From Rhipicephalus microplus (Eukaryota; Arthropoda; Arachnida; Ixodida; Ixodidae): a stretch of DNA of 64,000 nt. Position 1 is the stretch's first letter; the number at the start of each line of letters is the position of its first letter. The position numbers and the translations under genes were made by a program. The DNA lies in NCBI RefSeq assembly GCF_043290135.1, contig NC_134710.1:142242832-142306831 (forward strand), given 5' to 3'. Below are positions 11,502 through 22,200 of the stretch, piece after piece. The notes below the pieces were generated by a model. That model saw only the letters and a list, made by a program, of their open reading frames with translations. It did not search any database and was not told the DNA's origin.

Positions 11502-12253
11502 GAAAATTTCTCCAGACACCATGGCTGCAGATACACGCATACACGTGCACAGAGGCGTCTTCTTGATTACATTGTGGCCGACCGTGCCGGCGGCCAGACG
11601 CCTCCGACGTGGAGTATGAAAATATTTTGCGATAGTCTTCTCTACACCTGTCCTCGTTCAAATGAGAAATGTCACTATAATGCCGTGTTTCGTTATTATT
11701 GCAGGTCAAATTGACAATGCCGAATGCCACCTTTTCAGTGGTCTTTGGGGTATAGCGTGTATACATTCGGTTCGACTGCGACGGTGAATGTGTTTCTCAA
11801 ACTTATTCGTTGCTTAATCGTTCAATTCGTATGACATTATACATTGCAATGTAGCAGCAGAATGATGTCATTAGATGCAAATGTTATTAGATCGCTATGG
11901 CCTTGAAACGTCCAAAGTGAAAGAGACGTCGCCTTGCTACAGGCCACAAACAACATACCTTGTTGCAGGCTCAGCGTTGTTGCTCTAGTTTCGCCCCTTT
12001 CAACCCAAATTGCTGACGTTTTAGACCAGATGGTGCAAATTGTTTGATCTAATGCACCTTATACAGTTTTAGTTTTAACACATCGGGGAGATGAGAATAG
12101 GGCACGTTACCAAATTTAAGGACATATTTTGAATCGTAACTCGAAGAATACGTATATTCTGTAACATTCCGGGATTTGTGAAGCGCCTTCGATAGATGCT
12201 TTCAATTTATATGATATAACACATGGCGGGAACTGCCATAGCATTGGGCTGGA
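11502..12253. other. 3' flank of the PM20D2-like pseudogene
   Basis: Downstream of the pseudogene stop codon on the minus strand. I see no clear poly(A) signal close to the stop and no other gene. Confidence 0.4.
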
Positions 12254-12774
12254 CTACCCGAGCCCTTCGAAGAAGTTCTTTCGGACCTGTTTCAAGAGTT
12301 CAGAGTCGTAGATGAGCTCGAGATCTGTGAGACCCATGGCCTTTGCCATGAGCAGTGTCGGGATCTGTGCTTCTTTGTAGCCTACAGCGGCGGCAAACTC
12401 TCGGCAACGGTTAGGAGCCGAGCAGACGGCGAACGTCGGCTCGATGGTTGGCACGATTTGGGACACGTGACTCATGTCTGAGGAAGACAAGAAGGCGTGC
12501 TCCGCCGAGCTTTTCGGTTGGAGCTGTAAGCCCAGCGATGCAGCACTCTTGCGGAAAGCGTCGGCCAGCTATCTGTTGGTGAGCAGTGCCTTGTAGCCGC
12601 CTTTCCATCCATGTCGAGGGTGCAGCCCGTAGACAATGCAGCACCTTGAACGCAGTTGCCGAGCAATCACCGTAGCTGTTCCAGCTCCGACGCATTGGAC
12701 ACTCGGTAGTAGTACAAAAAGGTATGTTTTGTCCCGGATGAAACTTAACCAGCGCTGGTGATGGCGCCGTACAC
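12254..12774 (-). pseudogene. PM20D2-like pseudogene, last exon
   Basis: Starts after an acceptor (ATATTGCAG^GTGTAC) in phase 0 and runs to the TAG at 12254-12256. The first part reads VYGAITSAG, stop, then LYYYRVSNASELEQLR, stop, then LLGNCVQGAALSTGCTLD: the dimerisation-domain segment of M20 enzymes. After a frameshift near 12617 it resumes as WKGGYKALLTN, a TAG (12569-12571), LADAFRKSAASLGL, and then an open stretch with SSDMSHVSQIVPTIEPTF and the C terminus ending in ELLKQVRKNFFEGLG. The 'S(S/T)DM.(H/N)VS' motif is characteristic of the family. Stops lie at 12745-12747, 12667-12669 and 12569-12571. Confidence 0.8.
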
Positions 12775-13283
12775 CTGCAATATGTCACGCGTATGACACC
12801 CAGAATACCTGTGCCTACGTCAGAGAAGCACACCCCCACCCTACCCCACTCCAATCTGCTTAATTCCGGGATTTCTCGCTGCATATTTGAGCAGAAAATA
12901 GCAATAGTATACAATGTATTTCTCTATCTCTATTTTTACATGAAGCCTTTCGCGTGGTTTATTCAATATGACAGTATACACCACACCGGAATACATTACA
13001 GTAGTGCAAAGGGCCCCCTATATTACAGCACACTGCACAACAAAACAAAGCAAACAGACAATGAAACCGAGGAGGTCGCCCTTTATGCCTTCCTTAACTT
13101 CATTGTCTGTTGTCTTCATTATGTTGTGTCGAACAATGCCATGAGTCATTGATCCATTCCGCTTCTAGTGCTGCCGACTAAATGATCACGACTTCGATTT
13201 CACGTGTTTGCCAGTTTTACTAGCAACGGTAATTGCCATTACGACCAGACAATGTTCCCAGACTTGACGAAACAGTGTGTAAC

Positions 13284-13535
13284 CTTCCAAGTCAGTTTTG
13301 TATGCTGGCGCACAGCGTTCACAGCGCTGTATGCGGTCACCGTGGTGTCCAGAGCGTTGATTGGCTTGGAAGGAACGTGCACCATGGACAGTACTGCAGT
13401 GTACCGCACACACTTTGCCCGCTGCCAAGTAGGGCGGCGCCACGTCGTTCCCCGAACTCGGGTGTGCTATAATCACAGCATCCACGCTGGCTAGGGCGCC
13501 GCCTTTGACCATTAGCAGCCGTAAAAAAAGTGATC
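13284..13535 (-). pseudogene. PM20D2-like pseudogene, central exon
   Basis: Encodes LLMVKGGALASVDAVIIAHP and PPYLAAGKVCAV, matching the family segment '(L)REGAFKDVDVAMMAHP', then after a frameshift near the 'VHGA' residues NALDTTVTAYSAVNAVRQHT and KLTWK. The exon ends at 13284 with donor AAG^GTTACA, phase 0, which joins in frame to the last exon. The 5' edge at 13535 follows a CAG, but the first few codons are degenerate, so the start is approximate. The frameshift sits where the family has a conserved histidine segment (HGxxAH), so the catalytic region is disrupted. Confidence 0.75.
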
Positions 13536-13683
13536 CTGCTTGTTTCGAAAATAGTGTGACGCAGCGACTTGCGCATTGTCGTAAGATCCACTCTTAGCGA
13601 CAGCCTCATCATAGAGACTGTAATCAGCACTCACTTGAGAGAAAATACGCTAACAGAGTGTTCTAAGCATCTTTTCTCGATGA

Positions 13684-13765
13684 TCTGCCGCGGTGGCTCA
13701 AGGTATACAGTCGCTATCTGAAGGGTCTCGGGTTCAGTTCCCGCCTTCAGCAGCTGCATTTCCAC
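13684..13765 (+). mobile_element. tRNA-like SINE head, fragment
   Basis: Begins GCCGCGGTGGCTCAAGG and contains a B-box-like GGTTCAGTTCCC at about 13730, followed by GCAGCTGCATTTCC as in the other SINEs of the window. The tail departs from the Ruka-like consensus, so this is either an old or a different tRNA-derived SINE. Confidence 0.5.
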
Positions 13766-14044
13766 AGAATGTTACATTAAAGCGAAGGTATGCTGTGCTT
13801 TGTTAGCATGCAAATGAATTCCAGGTGATATAAACTTATCTGGATATCCCGCGCTTTTTAAGACGGATAGTAAGTGAGTTACTATGAATATTCGAATCGA
13901 ATGACGTTTTTTTTTTTGAAAAATGCACTTCATTTTCAACTAGAAAGTGGTTTATGCCAGGTTGACCACAGCTCCACTGACGTATTTATGTCATGGATAT
14001 GACGTCATAAACTATCTACTAATCGATTGCAATAAAAAAAAACG

Positions 14045-14130
14045 GAGAAGGAAAGATTGTGTTGCGGGGCGTCGAACCAGCGACTGCTCCACCCTCAGCG
14101 TGCAGCGCTTGTCACTGAACCATGAATCGC
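14045..14130 (-). mobile_element. tRNA-derived SINE fragment, target of the L1/Tx1-like insertion
   Basis: On the minus strand an A-box-like TGGTTCAGTGAC is followed by a B-box GGTTCGACGCC 40 bp later, the spacing of a tRNA promoter. The A-box end overlaps the 16-bp target duplication of the LINE to its right, so the LINE landed inside this SINE. It is not a working tRNA gene: no cloverleaf can be folded around it. Confidence 0.5.
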
Positions 14131-14251
14131 TTTTTTTTTTCTTTACAGGTGTTCACACAGAAACATGAATGGTAAAATACACTTGGCCCAATGTTTGATC
14201 CGAAGTGCTCACATTAAAATTTTTTCAGGTTGCACAATTCCTCTAACATTG

Positions 14252-17200
14252 TTAGCCAGCTGGGAGGTTCTTCTTGTTGTTTATACACCTCAGTGATATA
14301 CCACATATTTGCAATGAAGTTCTCCCGGACAGGACGTATGTTCTGGTCAACATTACTGTAGCCATTGTGGTCTGATAGATGCTGTGAAGGCTAATTAACA
14401 TAACCATGTCATATGGTATGCCGTCGTCATCATCCACACAGAGAAAACGAATGCCATAGATTGTAATGGGGAGATCTTTTTTCAATGTTCTTTGAAGGAT
14501 GCCCCAATGAAAGACAGCGTCTCAGCAATGAATAAACACATGGTCTATTGTCTCAGGTGTTTTACAAAGTAAACAATTGGTTGTCCATGGTGCGTCGATT
14601 CCCTTGTCCGCTAGCCACTGCTTTACGGGGAGAGTCCCGGAATGCAATTTAAAAAAGAAAGTTTTTGCCCCTGCTTTTACTTTCTTCCTTTTGACCCTTT
14701 TCAAACGTCCTGTCCGGGTCCTCCATTGAACATAGATCTGTACAAAGGTGTGGGAAACAAGACATCATGGAGATCCCTGTACAGATTTTTTCACTTAACA
14801 GTGGCAAGATATTCCAGCGAAAAGCGCACTTTCACTGCGCACTGTATAACTTTTCTCAAAAAACCACTCACATATCGACACATATCACTGTTTGTAGACA
14901 CAAAAAAATCTGGGATACGTAATGACAGTCTTACCTTTATCACTGTTTGCAAAAATTTGTTTCTTTGATCGCGAAGAAAAAAAAACCGAGAGACAACTTG
15001 TCCAATAAATAAATGACATAAACCGAGTCCGCCATTGCTAACGGACTGGAATAAATTAGGCCTGCTTGTACGTTCCCACGGCGATTTCCACGCAAACACA
15101 GCAAAAATCCTGTGAAGCTTCTGTACATTGACGCGTGACATACAGATAACTTGCATGACATACCAGATTTTCGATATCAAAGACATGTTGCATACAGTCG
15201 CACGTGCGAATATAGACAGATCCCGACCACCCCAGACATTTGTTTTTTGCCTGAGGGTTTCTGCTTCACCTTTCCAGTAATCCGCGTTGTCGCGATAACT
15301 GTCCAAGGGTACACCAAGGTACTTTAAGGGTTTGCTTTCTCATTTTACGTTAAGGTATACCTCGGGCCTCACATCCCAATTGCCGTACCAAAAGGCAGTT
15401 GTTTTATGCCAGTTAATTACACTGCCTGTCATGTCACAAAATTTAGTTGTCATGTAAACGACTTCACATATCCTTGTCTATCTTGGCAGAGTACTGCCAC
15501 ATCGTCAGCATATGCGAGTAATTTTATCTCCGTGTTCTGTAATCGAAAGCCTTGCACACTTGAGTTTTGAATGATTGATAAGCAAAAGGGTTCTAGGTAG
15601 ATGGCGAATAACAATGCTGAGGCCGGGCATCCCTGTCTGATAGAACTTAGTATTTCAATTTCTTCACTGAGCTGCTTATTGACTATCAACTGCGTTACAC
15701 ACTGTGAATATGCCATCTTCAAACCATCAAAAATTACGTCACCAACTCCCACATGCTTCAACACACTGAACAATACTTCATGGGAGACATGGTCAAAAGC
15801 TTTCTGTAAATCTATCTGCATGATTGCTATTCGTTCTTCAATGGCGTCACAAATCTCTAGTACACTTTTCACTATATGTAGGTTCGTTGGGATGTTGCGA
15901 CCCTTTATGCCGCATGTCTGATGTGTCCTTACAATCTTTTCAATGATGTTCTGAATTCTCCTGGCTAAAACCTTCATGAATATTTTATAATCAGTGTTCA
16001 AAAGATTGATAGGTCGATATGACGTTACAGATTGAAGTTTGCTGGTTTCATCTGTCTTCGGAATCAAGGCAGTATGCGCCTGCGTGTAAGAGCTTGGCAG
16101 TTTTTTTCTTTTTGTATGCTTCTACGATAACTTCGTATAGCGCAACTGCCACGTCTTCTTTATAAACTTTATAAAACTCCGCCCCGATTCCATCTGGGCC
16201 GGGCGTCTTGCCTGTACTTAGGTCATCAATAGCTCTTTTTATTTCCTGTACGCTGATAGGAGCCCCTAATTTTTCTAGTGAATCGGCGTGAAGCTTGGGC
16301 ATCGTATCAAGAAAGACATCACTAAAACCCGTGGCCATCGGTACTCGTTTTCCGAGCAGATTGCGATAATGGTCCACAAACGCCTCCATTATCTGACCTT
16401 TTTCATTCGTCAGTCTGTCATTGCGTACTATTTCTCTGATTTCATTTCTTTGTGCGTATGTTTTTTTCGTCATCCAAAGCTCGCTTTGTGGGTGTTTCAC
16501 CTATCCAAAGTTTTTCACTTCTAGCTCTTATTATAGCGCCTTTATACTTCTCTTTATCTAAAATCTCCAGTTTGTGTTTAGTATCTGTTATTTCATTGGT
16601 AAAGAAGCCGGGTTTCACAGTTTCTTCCAGCAAGAGCACTTGTAATTGCCTCCGCAGGTTCCTTTCCGCCTGTTTCTTCTCGAATTTATTTTTTGTAGAT
16701 CGTTCTATCGCATTCATTTTAACCTCTTGTTTGAAAAATTCCCACTTTGTTTCCCAGTCATCTTTTTGATTACCGTGGAGTTTCGTGAGGGCTTCGGTTA
16801 CATCTTTACCATAAGATTCATCTTTCAAGATTTGGCTGTTTAGTTTCCACAAGTGCCAGTTAAATTTCGGAGTCCTGTCTTTAGCGCCAATTGTGAAACT
16901 AATCATAAAGTGGTCACTGAAAGACACTGGTTTAACAACATATTCATCACAGCACATAATAAGGTCCAGTGATATGTACGCTCTGTCTAAACGTGCATGG
17001 CTTAGACCCTGAAAGTGCGTAAACTGAACACTGCAATTAGACATACATAAACCAACATCTTCCAGGCCATTTTCTGCAATCATCTCATTTAAGAACACTG
17101 CGATTTTATCAAATGACTGGGCCGGCTTGGCACGGTCCTCCTTTTTACAAACACAGTTAGAATCACCAAAAAGGACTACATATTTGTCACATTCCAGTAA

Positions 17201-17608
17201 GTTACTTATTTCTTCAAAGAAAACTTTCTTTTCACTGTCTCGGTTCGGAGCATAAACGCATATGACACGCCATTCGGAATTCAAGAACGAAAAATCACAC
17301 ACTACGTAGCGTCCTTTATCGCTCCTTGCTACACTTCTTTCAACAACGCCTATCGAGCGTCGTATGAAGAGCGCACACCCTCCCGATAAGCCATCAGCAT
17401 GGGATACACAGATGTTATACATTGAGCGAAAAGGTAACGTTATATGATCGGTATCTTTCTCTGTAGCTATTTTAGTTTCCTGCACAGCAATCACATCCAA
17501 GTCATGCTCCGAAAACAGCCTACTCAACTGGTACTGCCGCCTTCTTGAAGCTAATCCGCGTACATTTAAGCTGGCAAAACGCATTGTTCTTTTAAGTTTC
17601 AGGCTCAT
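14252..17608 (-). pseudogene. L1/Tx1-like ORF2: endonuclease and reverse transcriptase (broken)
   Basis: Translated from 17608 downward: an APE-type endonuclease (MRFASLNVRGLASRRRQYQL, AVQETK, the YAPNRDSE block, FGDSNC and the 'SFSDHFM' histidine motif), then a linker and the RT. The RT shows TPGPDGIGAEFYKVY, SYRPINLLNTDYKIF, MQIDLQKAFDHVSH, SIRQGCPASALLFAIYL and the catalytic LLAYADDVAVL. The C-terminal region has LLCKTPETIDHVFIHC, the cysteine/histidine motif of this group. In the family, endonuclease nicks target DNA and RT copies the RNA onto the nick. The frame changes at about 16480, 16050, 15440, 14780 and 14500, so no full protein can be made. Catalytic residues that can be seen are mostly intact, suggesting moderate age. 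Confidence 0.85.
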
Positions 17609-17659
17609 TTTTTTTAATTACAATTAGCTGCTCACCATACCGTCTTAGCCGAACTCCAC

Positions 17660-18640
17660 CTATTTAGTAGTCCGGTGCACCTTCTTGGTAAAAGGCGACA
17701 CATAATGTGTTGTCAAGAGGCCGGTTTTCCCGCCCTCTTTTTCCCTTCTGTTATGTTTGACCGCCACTCGTTGCCTCTGAAGGAGAGCTGCTTTCGGTGG
17801 CTGTTCTTGATTGCTCATATCACTCGATTCTGTTGAGAAGTCATGTCTTGGTCGTTTCCCTCCCGTACCTGGTTTCTCGGCGTCGTGCGACTCCATGGCA
17901 CCACCCTCGGCAGGTTCCTGGACAGTTTGAGTAGATAATTCGCTCATCTGTTGCAGCGGTTGCGTCGTTTAAAACATCAGTCTCCTTTGCGCTCGTCAAT
18001 GATTCTGCTGCCGCTTGCATACACGCAGGTTCACTTCTTTTTCCTGCTTCTTTCACATCCATCACGCCTTTTGTACTGAATGTTTTTACCGCAGAAGTCA
18101 CCTGTGATTTCGCCGATGCATCCGCGATAGGTTGCACTCCCCCACTGTCAGTTGACCTTGGCGGTTCTTTCTGCAATCAGGTCATGCCTGCTGCACTAGG
18201 TGTTTTTCCTTCACAAGCCATTTTTGATTTCACCGATTCTTCTGCTTCGGCCCCGTCCATAGTGAGCTCGGATTTATCCATGCTCCCGGTGTTCAGTGCA
18301 GATGCTGCATACGTCTTCGTGCAGTTCCCAGGGTCGTGTCCAAAACGCTTGCAAGTGTCACACCGCGGGACTCGACAGTCCCTCCTAATGTGGCCAATCT
18401 GCTGGCAGCGCAAACACCGCGGCGCTCATCCGGTTGCCACAATAAGCGCGAGCTCTCCTCCAACTCGTAACTGGTGAGGTATATCGTCCAGCGTAACGTT
18501 AGCCTTTAGCCGGAGCGTTATGGTTCTCGTCATGGTATTCTGCTGGGTGTAGCCGTCAATTCGCCACTTATCCATTCCTACGTCAAGCACCGTCCCGTAG
18601 GGAGTCAGTGCATTTCGTACGTCCTCTTGCGCGTGTCCTG
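17660..18640 (-). pseudogene. L1/Tx1-like ORF1, 3' part with zinc knuckles
   Basis: Continuation of the LINE's ORF1 after the CR1-like insertion. It resumes with EDVRNALTPYGTVLDVGMDK and LRVGGELALIVATG, then the two Cys/His knuckles RCQQIGHIRRDC and CDTCKRFGHDPGNC, and a Ser/Thr/Glu-rich tail ending in a lysine-rich segment (SPFTKKVHRTTK). ORF1 proteins of this type bind the element RNA. The frame is broken at about 18420 and 18176. It stops about 50 bp before ORF2. Confidence 0.7.
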
Positions 18641-19809
18641 TGGGTTTATGACTTGCCAGAATTTTTTTGGGTTGTTCGTAAGCATGTTCGGTACTTCCGA
18701 ATGGAAGAATGAGTGTTTGGCGTGACGTATGGCTCGCAGATAAGCAGATTCGGCGGTTTTGTACTTGTTCCATGCATCAGGGGTGTTACGGGACTTGGCT
18801 GCGCGGAAGGAGCGTTTTTTCTTGTTTTCTAATCGTTTCAGTGCTTTATTGAACCAGGGTTGGGCGGTATTAGGATTGATGTTAATTCGGGGAATGTATT
18901 TATCAACCATTAAGCTAAGCTTATCTCTGAAAATCAACCAGTTTTCGGTTACATTATGATGAGAAAAGGCAGTGTCAAAAGTGGAATAAAAATTTGTTAG
19001 TTCAGAGTTAATTGCTTCGTAATTTCCTTTATCATACAAACGGATAGTTTTTTTATGGTCGGGGCTAAAGCAGGCTTAATCACGAAGTCAGCATGAATGA
19101 CTTTATGGTCACTGATTTCAGGCAGGTATGCAATGGAGGACACGCACTCGGGATGGCTGGTTAATATAAGATCCAGAATGTTTTGGCAGTTATCGGTAAC
19201 GCGGGTTGGTTCTGTAAGAACTTGAGATAGGTTAAAGTTAAGGCATACATCAAGGAAGTCGTTCGATTCCCTTGACGTAGCCGCTGGTGCAGGCTGGCTT
19301 GCCCAATCGATATTAGGAAAATTAAAATCGCCAAACAGAATTACATGCATGTTAGGGTGTTTGGTCGATATTTCGCTTAGTTTATTATTGAGCTTAGAAG
19401 AAAAATCAGGAGTACTGTGAGGGGGCCTATAGCAAACGCCAAGTAAAACTGAGTGCGGTGCGGCATGGCATTTAAGCCACAAGATTTCAAGGTCGGACAC
19501 AATGTTTATAGACGAACAGGATATGTTGTGACTGACAGCGACGAGTACTCCTCCTCCTCTCGTGCCGCTGCGATCGTTTCGAAACACTCTAAAGTTGGGT
19601 AGGTCAGCGAGTACCTCGCCGTCAGTCACGTCACTAGTAAGCCACGTTTCCGTTAGTATCAGAAGGTTGCTATCAGATGATAACACCAGATTAGAAATAA
19701 TGTCATGTTTTGGAATAAAGCTGCGTATGTTAGTAAAGATAGCAGAGAGCAATAAGTTTGATCGAGGGGCGGATCGAGGGTGGTGAGGCCTATTTTGTTG
19801 ATGGGGCAA
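18641..19809 (-). pseudogene. CR1-like copy 1 ORF2, endonuclease domain only
   Basis: Starts near 19809 and encodes an APE-type endonuclease: IFTNIRSFIPKHDII, LTETWLTSDV, RNDRSGTRGGGVLVAVS, GVCYRPPHS, ILFGDFNFPNIDW and the SDHK motif. A frameshift near 19040 moves into the linker region (YDKGNYEAINSEL to KKFWQVINP). The RT is absent because the element ends there. The same domain order and wording are found in the second CR1-like element at 29560-31874, so the two belong to related families. Confidence 0.8.
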
Positions 19810-19812
19810 TTG

Positions 19813-20688
19813 CTACAACATTTCCTGAACAGAATCTGTGGAGTGGTCATACACGTAGCGTTTGGTACCAATGTGCAATGTTTTGAACCGCAATGAGTAG
19901 GAAGTAGATTTTGATTTAGCGAAGGCGATCAGTTTTTTTACGAGCAACTCTAACGGGATGAGAGAAATCTTCACCAACACTGAAATTGCTTCCCCTAAAT
20001 TTGGGGCCATTAGAAAGTAGAGATTCTTTAGTTTTGAATTGATTGAATTTTACAATGAGTGGCCGATTATGGCTTCCTGTGTGGCGTCCTAGGCGATGTG
20101 CGCGTTCAATGTGATTAGGGTCAACGGTGAACTTCAAGTGATCATGACAATGACGGGTGACGATTTCTTCAGATTCTGCAAATGTTTCTTTAGGGTTTGG
20201 GTCGGGAATGTTATAAAAGATCAGGTTATTGCGACGGGACCTGTTTTCGGTATCATCCATCTGTGCAGCAAGACGGTCAATCCGGTTAGCCATTTCAGTG
20301 GTAACTGTTTTTATAGTGTCCAGGTCGGTTCGGATGGTTGAAATGGCGTGATAATGTCCTTCTAAATCAGTCATGCGTTTATTGAGGTCCGATAGGGTTT
20401 TGTCTGGTGTTAGTAGCTGGTTTTTAAGGTCTAGCATATCGGTAATCAGCTTCGACTGGCCAGCCGATAGCTTTCTTAACTCGTTCATTACGTCCTCAAT
20501 ACTGGGAGGGCCAGGGTTGGTTTCAATATCTCCCGCCAAAAGCAAAAACGACTGCATCACATGAACACATTCAACAACAACTGTAGCGCAACACCGTGGG
20601 CTCGGTAGCTGTATAAGAAAGTAATTGCTAGTTTTTTTCCCTAAAGAATGAGACATTCGACTAACCTGCATGGCGAAAAGCAACGGAT
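19813..20688 (-). pseudogene. CR1-like copy 1 ORF1 with N-terminal 2A motif
   Basis: Starts at one of the Met codons just after the promoter monomers (MQV at about 20688 or MSH nearby). Order: a short Cys-rich leader (LPSPRCC), a hydrophobic run (VMQSFLLLAG), the 2A-type motif DIETNPGP at 20507-20530, then a long heptad-like coiled coil, and an RNA-binding region (RRNNLIFYNIPDPNPKET, IERAHRLGRHTGSHNRPLIV). A frameshift at about 19920 precedes the C terminus (HIGTKRYVYDHS). In viruses and some non-LTR elements, 2A causes the ribosome to skip the Gly-Pro bond; here it would release a ~50-residue leader from the ORF1 protein. Confidence 0.75.
20507..20530 (-). other. 2A-type ribosome-skipping motif, DIETNPGP
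   Basis: Eight codons matching the 2A consensus D-(V/I)-E-x-N-P-G-P, directly preceded by a leucine-rich stretch as in known 2A peptides. The CR1-like copy at 28823 carries the related DIEENPGP at the same place in ORF1. Confidence 0.8.
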
Positions 20689-21033
20689 TAGTGGTCTGCG
20701 CTGAAGCACAGCCACCGAGCCCACAGAGCGTGCGGGACGACAGGGGCGGTTTTATAGCTGACTTGGTGGATGATGTTGCTGACGATAGCGCTTTCCAGGG
20801 TGATTGGGGAACCAAAGAGGGCAGTTGCGGCGCTGTTGGGCACGCTGAATCGGTCGCGGACGGAGCAGGGCAGGGGCCCGCACCGGGCGTGCTGGAACGG
20901 TTTGCTGCGATCGCTGTAGCTTGGGGGAAGGCCAGAATTGCGGGCAAAAGTAGTCCAGTGAAGAAACTGCGGACCTGCATGGCGAAAAGCAACGGATTAG
21001 TGGTCTGCGCTGAAGCACAGCCACCGAGCCCAC
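20666..21033 (-). repeat. CR1-like copy 1 promoter monomers (one and a partial)
   Basis: A ~60-bp segment (20666-20726) is repeated at 20974-21033, 308 bp apart, in the same orientation. The body after the last copy starts directly behind the sequence GCCATGCAG. This is a tandem 5' UTR arrangement like the longer array in copy 2. Confidence 0.75.
20750..20756 (-). promoter_or_regulatory. TATA box in the monomer of CR1-like copy 1
   Basis: TATAAAA on the minus strand, with the start of the next monomer about 30 bp downstream, the distance expected for RNA polymerase II initiation. Confidence 0.6.
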
Positions 21034-21060
21034 CTTCCTCGTACGTACGTGGTAGAGCAA

Positions 21061-21432
21061 CTAATGCAGCTTCAGACGAACGTCGCGGTGGCTTGGGTCG
21101 ATTATCATGCATTTGAGGCCTTTCACAGCCAATTGCGGATCAGTTAAAAATTTCTTTACACCTTCAGTGCTTCTGCACGTCACTGCCCACACGTGGTTCA
21201 TTTGATAAGCGCCGAGCGCAAGAACGTCGGTGGGCTGAACACGTCGAAAATGTGGCTCGCGAAAGTCTTCCGCGTGATAAGATCTTCCTTTTACATTCGC
21301 ATGCAGAGAAACAGTGTTCTGAACGACATACTCATTCGGCAGAGGGAGCAAAAGAACAGCATAATCCTGGGGCATTTCAATCCTGGAACCACGGCTAAGC
21401 TGAGCCGCCGATACCGCTCCTACGGAGCTCAT
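21061..21432 (-). pseudogene. L1/Tx1-like ORF1, 5' part
   Basis: Begins at the ATG at 21430-21432 (MSSVGAVSAAQLSRGSRIEM), 42 bp inside the element's 5' end, and continues through PQDYAVLLLPLPNEYVVQNT and GLKCMIIDPSHRDVRLKLH to 21061, where a stop and then the CR1-like insertion interrupt it. An upstream Met at 21490 lies in the target duplication and is not the element's own start. The other half of ORF1 is at 17660-18640. Confidence 0.7.
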
Positions 21433-21490
21433 GATACACACGTCCGCACGCTTTCGCAACCGGAAGTGGAATCCCTGAACCATGAATCGC

Positions 21491-22200
21491 ACGTTGAGAA
21501 ATTGGCTAACGGCAAGCTACTTATATAGACTATATATCATTTGGCAGTCCTCAGAGCTCTGCAGCTTAAGCGCATTTTTGTCAGTGGTAGCGAGATGGCG
21601 CGAAGAACCCGCGTTTGGTGCGCTCTAAAGATTGTCCCCTATCACATTCCGTTGAGCAGCGCCTCACCAGTGTGTGGTATCTGCTGCACGCGCTTATCAG
21701 ACTCAGGGGGTGGGGGGTGGGGTGACGTTCGCTGCCGAGGCCGCATTTGGGAAAGAAGCACTCTGCTCACACTCGAAGAAGCAAAGATTGTGATAGTTGT
21801 TCGCGCTGGTCGTGTGTATTTTGTGGATTCGTTTCGTGCGTTTTTTTTCTGTTTGAAAAGCGCTCTTTAAGTGTCGAGCTGCGACAGCTGTAAGCCCGCG
21901 GTCGTCCTGTGTATGCGCTGCAAGTGTCGAGCTGCGAGCCGTTCTTCGCGTGACTTCGCAATTTCTTACTGCAGCATAATTTCCTTTGCACTTGTGGTAA
22001 ATCCATGCACAATAAACGCTCAAATAGCTCCTTCAAAACACAATTAACTTTTGTGTTATACCTATTTTCGATAGAAAAGTCAGCTGCTTTTTTTTTTTTT
22101 TTGACCGCAACACTTTGCAAAAATGCACTGTGGGTTGCCACTATAAGACTTATGCCTGATAGGACGCACTTCCTTCTTTCTTTTTTCTCGTAATAATATT
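21491..22200. other. No recognisable gene
   Basis: Intron sequence of the PM20D2-like pseudogene, right of the LINE's target duplication, including a short G-rich tract (about 21705-21725) and poly(T) runs. I looked here for the missing middle exon and did not find it. Confidence 0.5.

Larger units (their letters stand above)
18641..21043 (-). mobile_element. CR1-like LINE (copy 1) inserted in L1/Tx1-like ORF1, lacking its RT
   Basis: Minus-strand CR1-like element with 5' promoter monomers, ORF1 (2A motif, coiled coil, RNA-binding region), and the endonuclease part of ORF2. It ends just after KKFWQVINP, before the RT domain, and has no 3' UTR. That is the reverse of the usual 5' truncation. 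An 8-bp ACGTACGA occurs at both junctions (about 18622-18629 and 21046-21053), possibly a target duplication. On either side the LINE's ORF1 can be followed (RDVRLKLH to the right, EDVRNALTPYG to the left). Boundaries are good to about 20 bp. Confidence 0.75.
14131..21474 (-). mobile_element. L1/Tx1-like LINE, full length, interrupted by a CR1-like element
   Basis: Minus-strand non-LTR retrotransposon with ORF1 (zinc knuckles), ORF2 (APE-type endonuclease plus RT) and a poly(A) tail seen as poly(T) at 14131-14140. A 16-bp duplication CTGAACCATGAATCGC is present at 14115-14130 and 21475-21490, so both ends are intact. A CR1-like element of about 2.4 kb sits in ORF1; without it the LINE is about 4.9 kb. 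The wording of the RT (RPINLLNTDYKIF, QTCGIKGRNI) is typical of the L1/Tx1 group. ORF2 has several frameshifts and stops. Confidence 0.85.

Noticed and set aside
12477..12495. Splice acceptor-like CTTGTCTTCCTCAG before MSHVS in the pseudogene
   Set aside because: The family reading frame continues upstream without a gap (LADAFRKSAASLGL to SSSDMSHVS), so there is no intron here.
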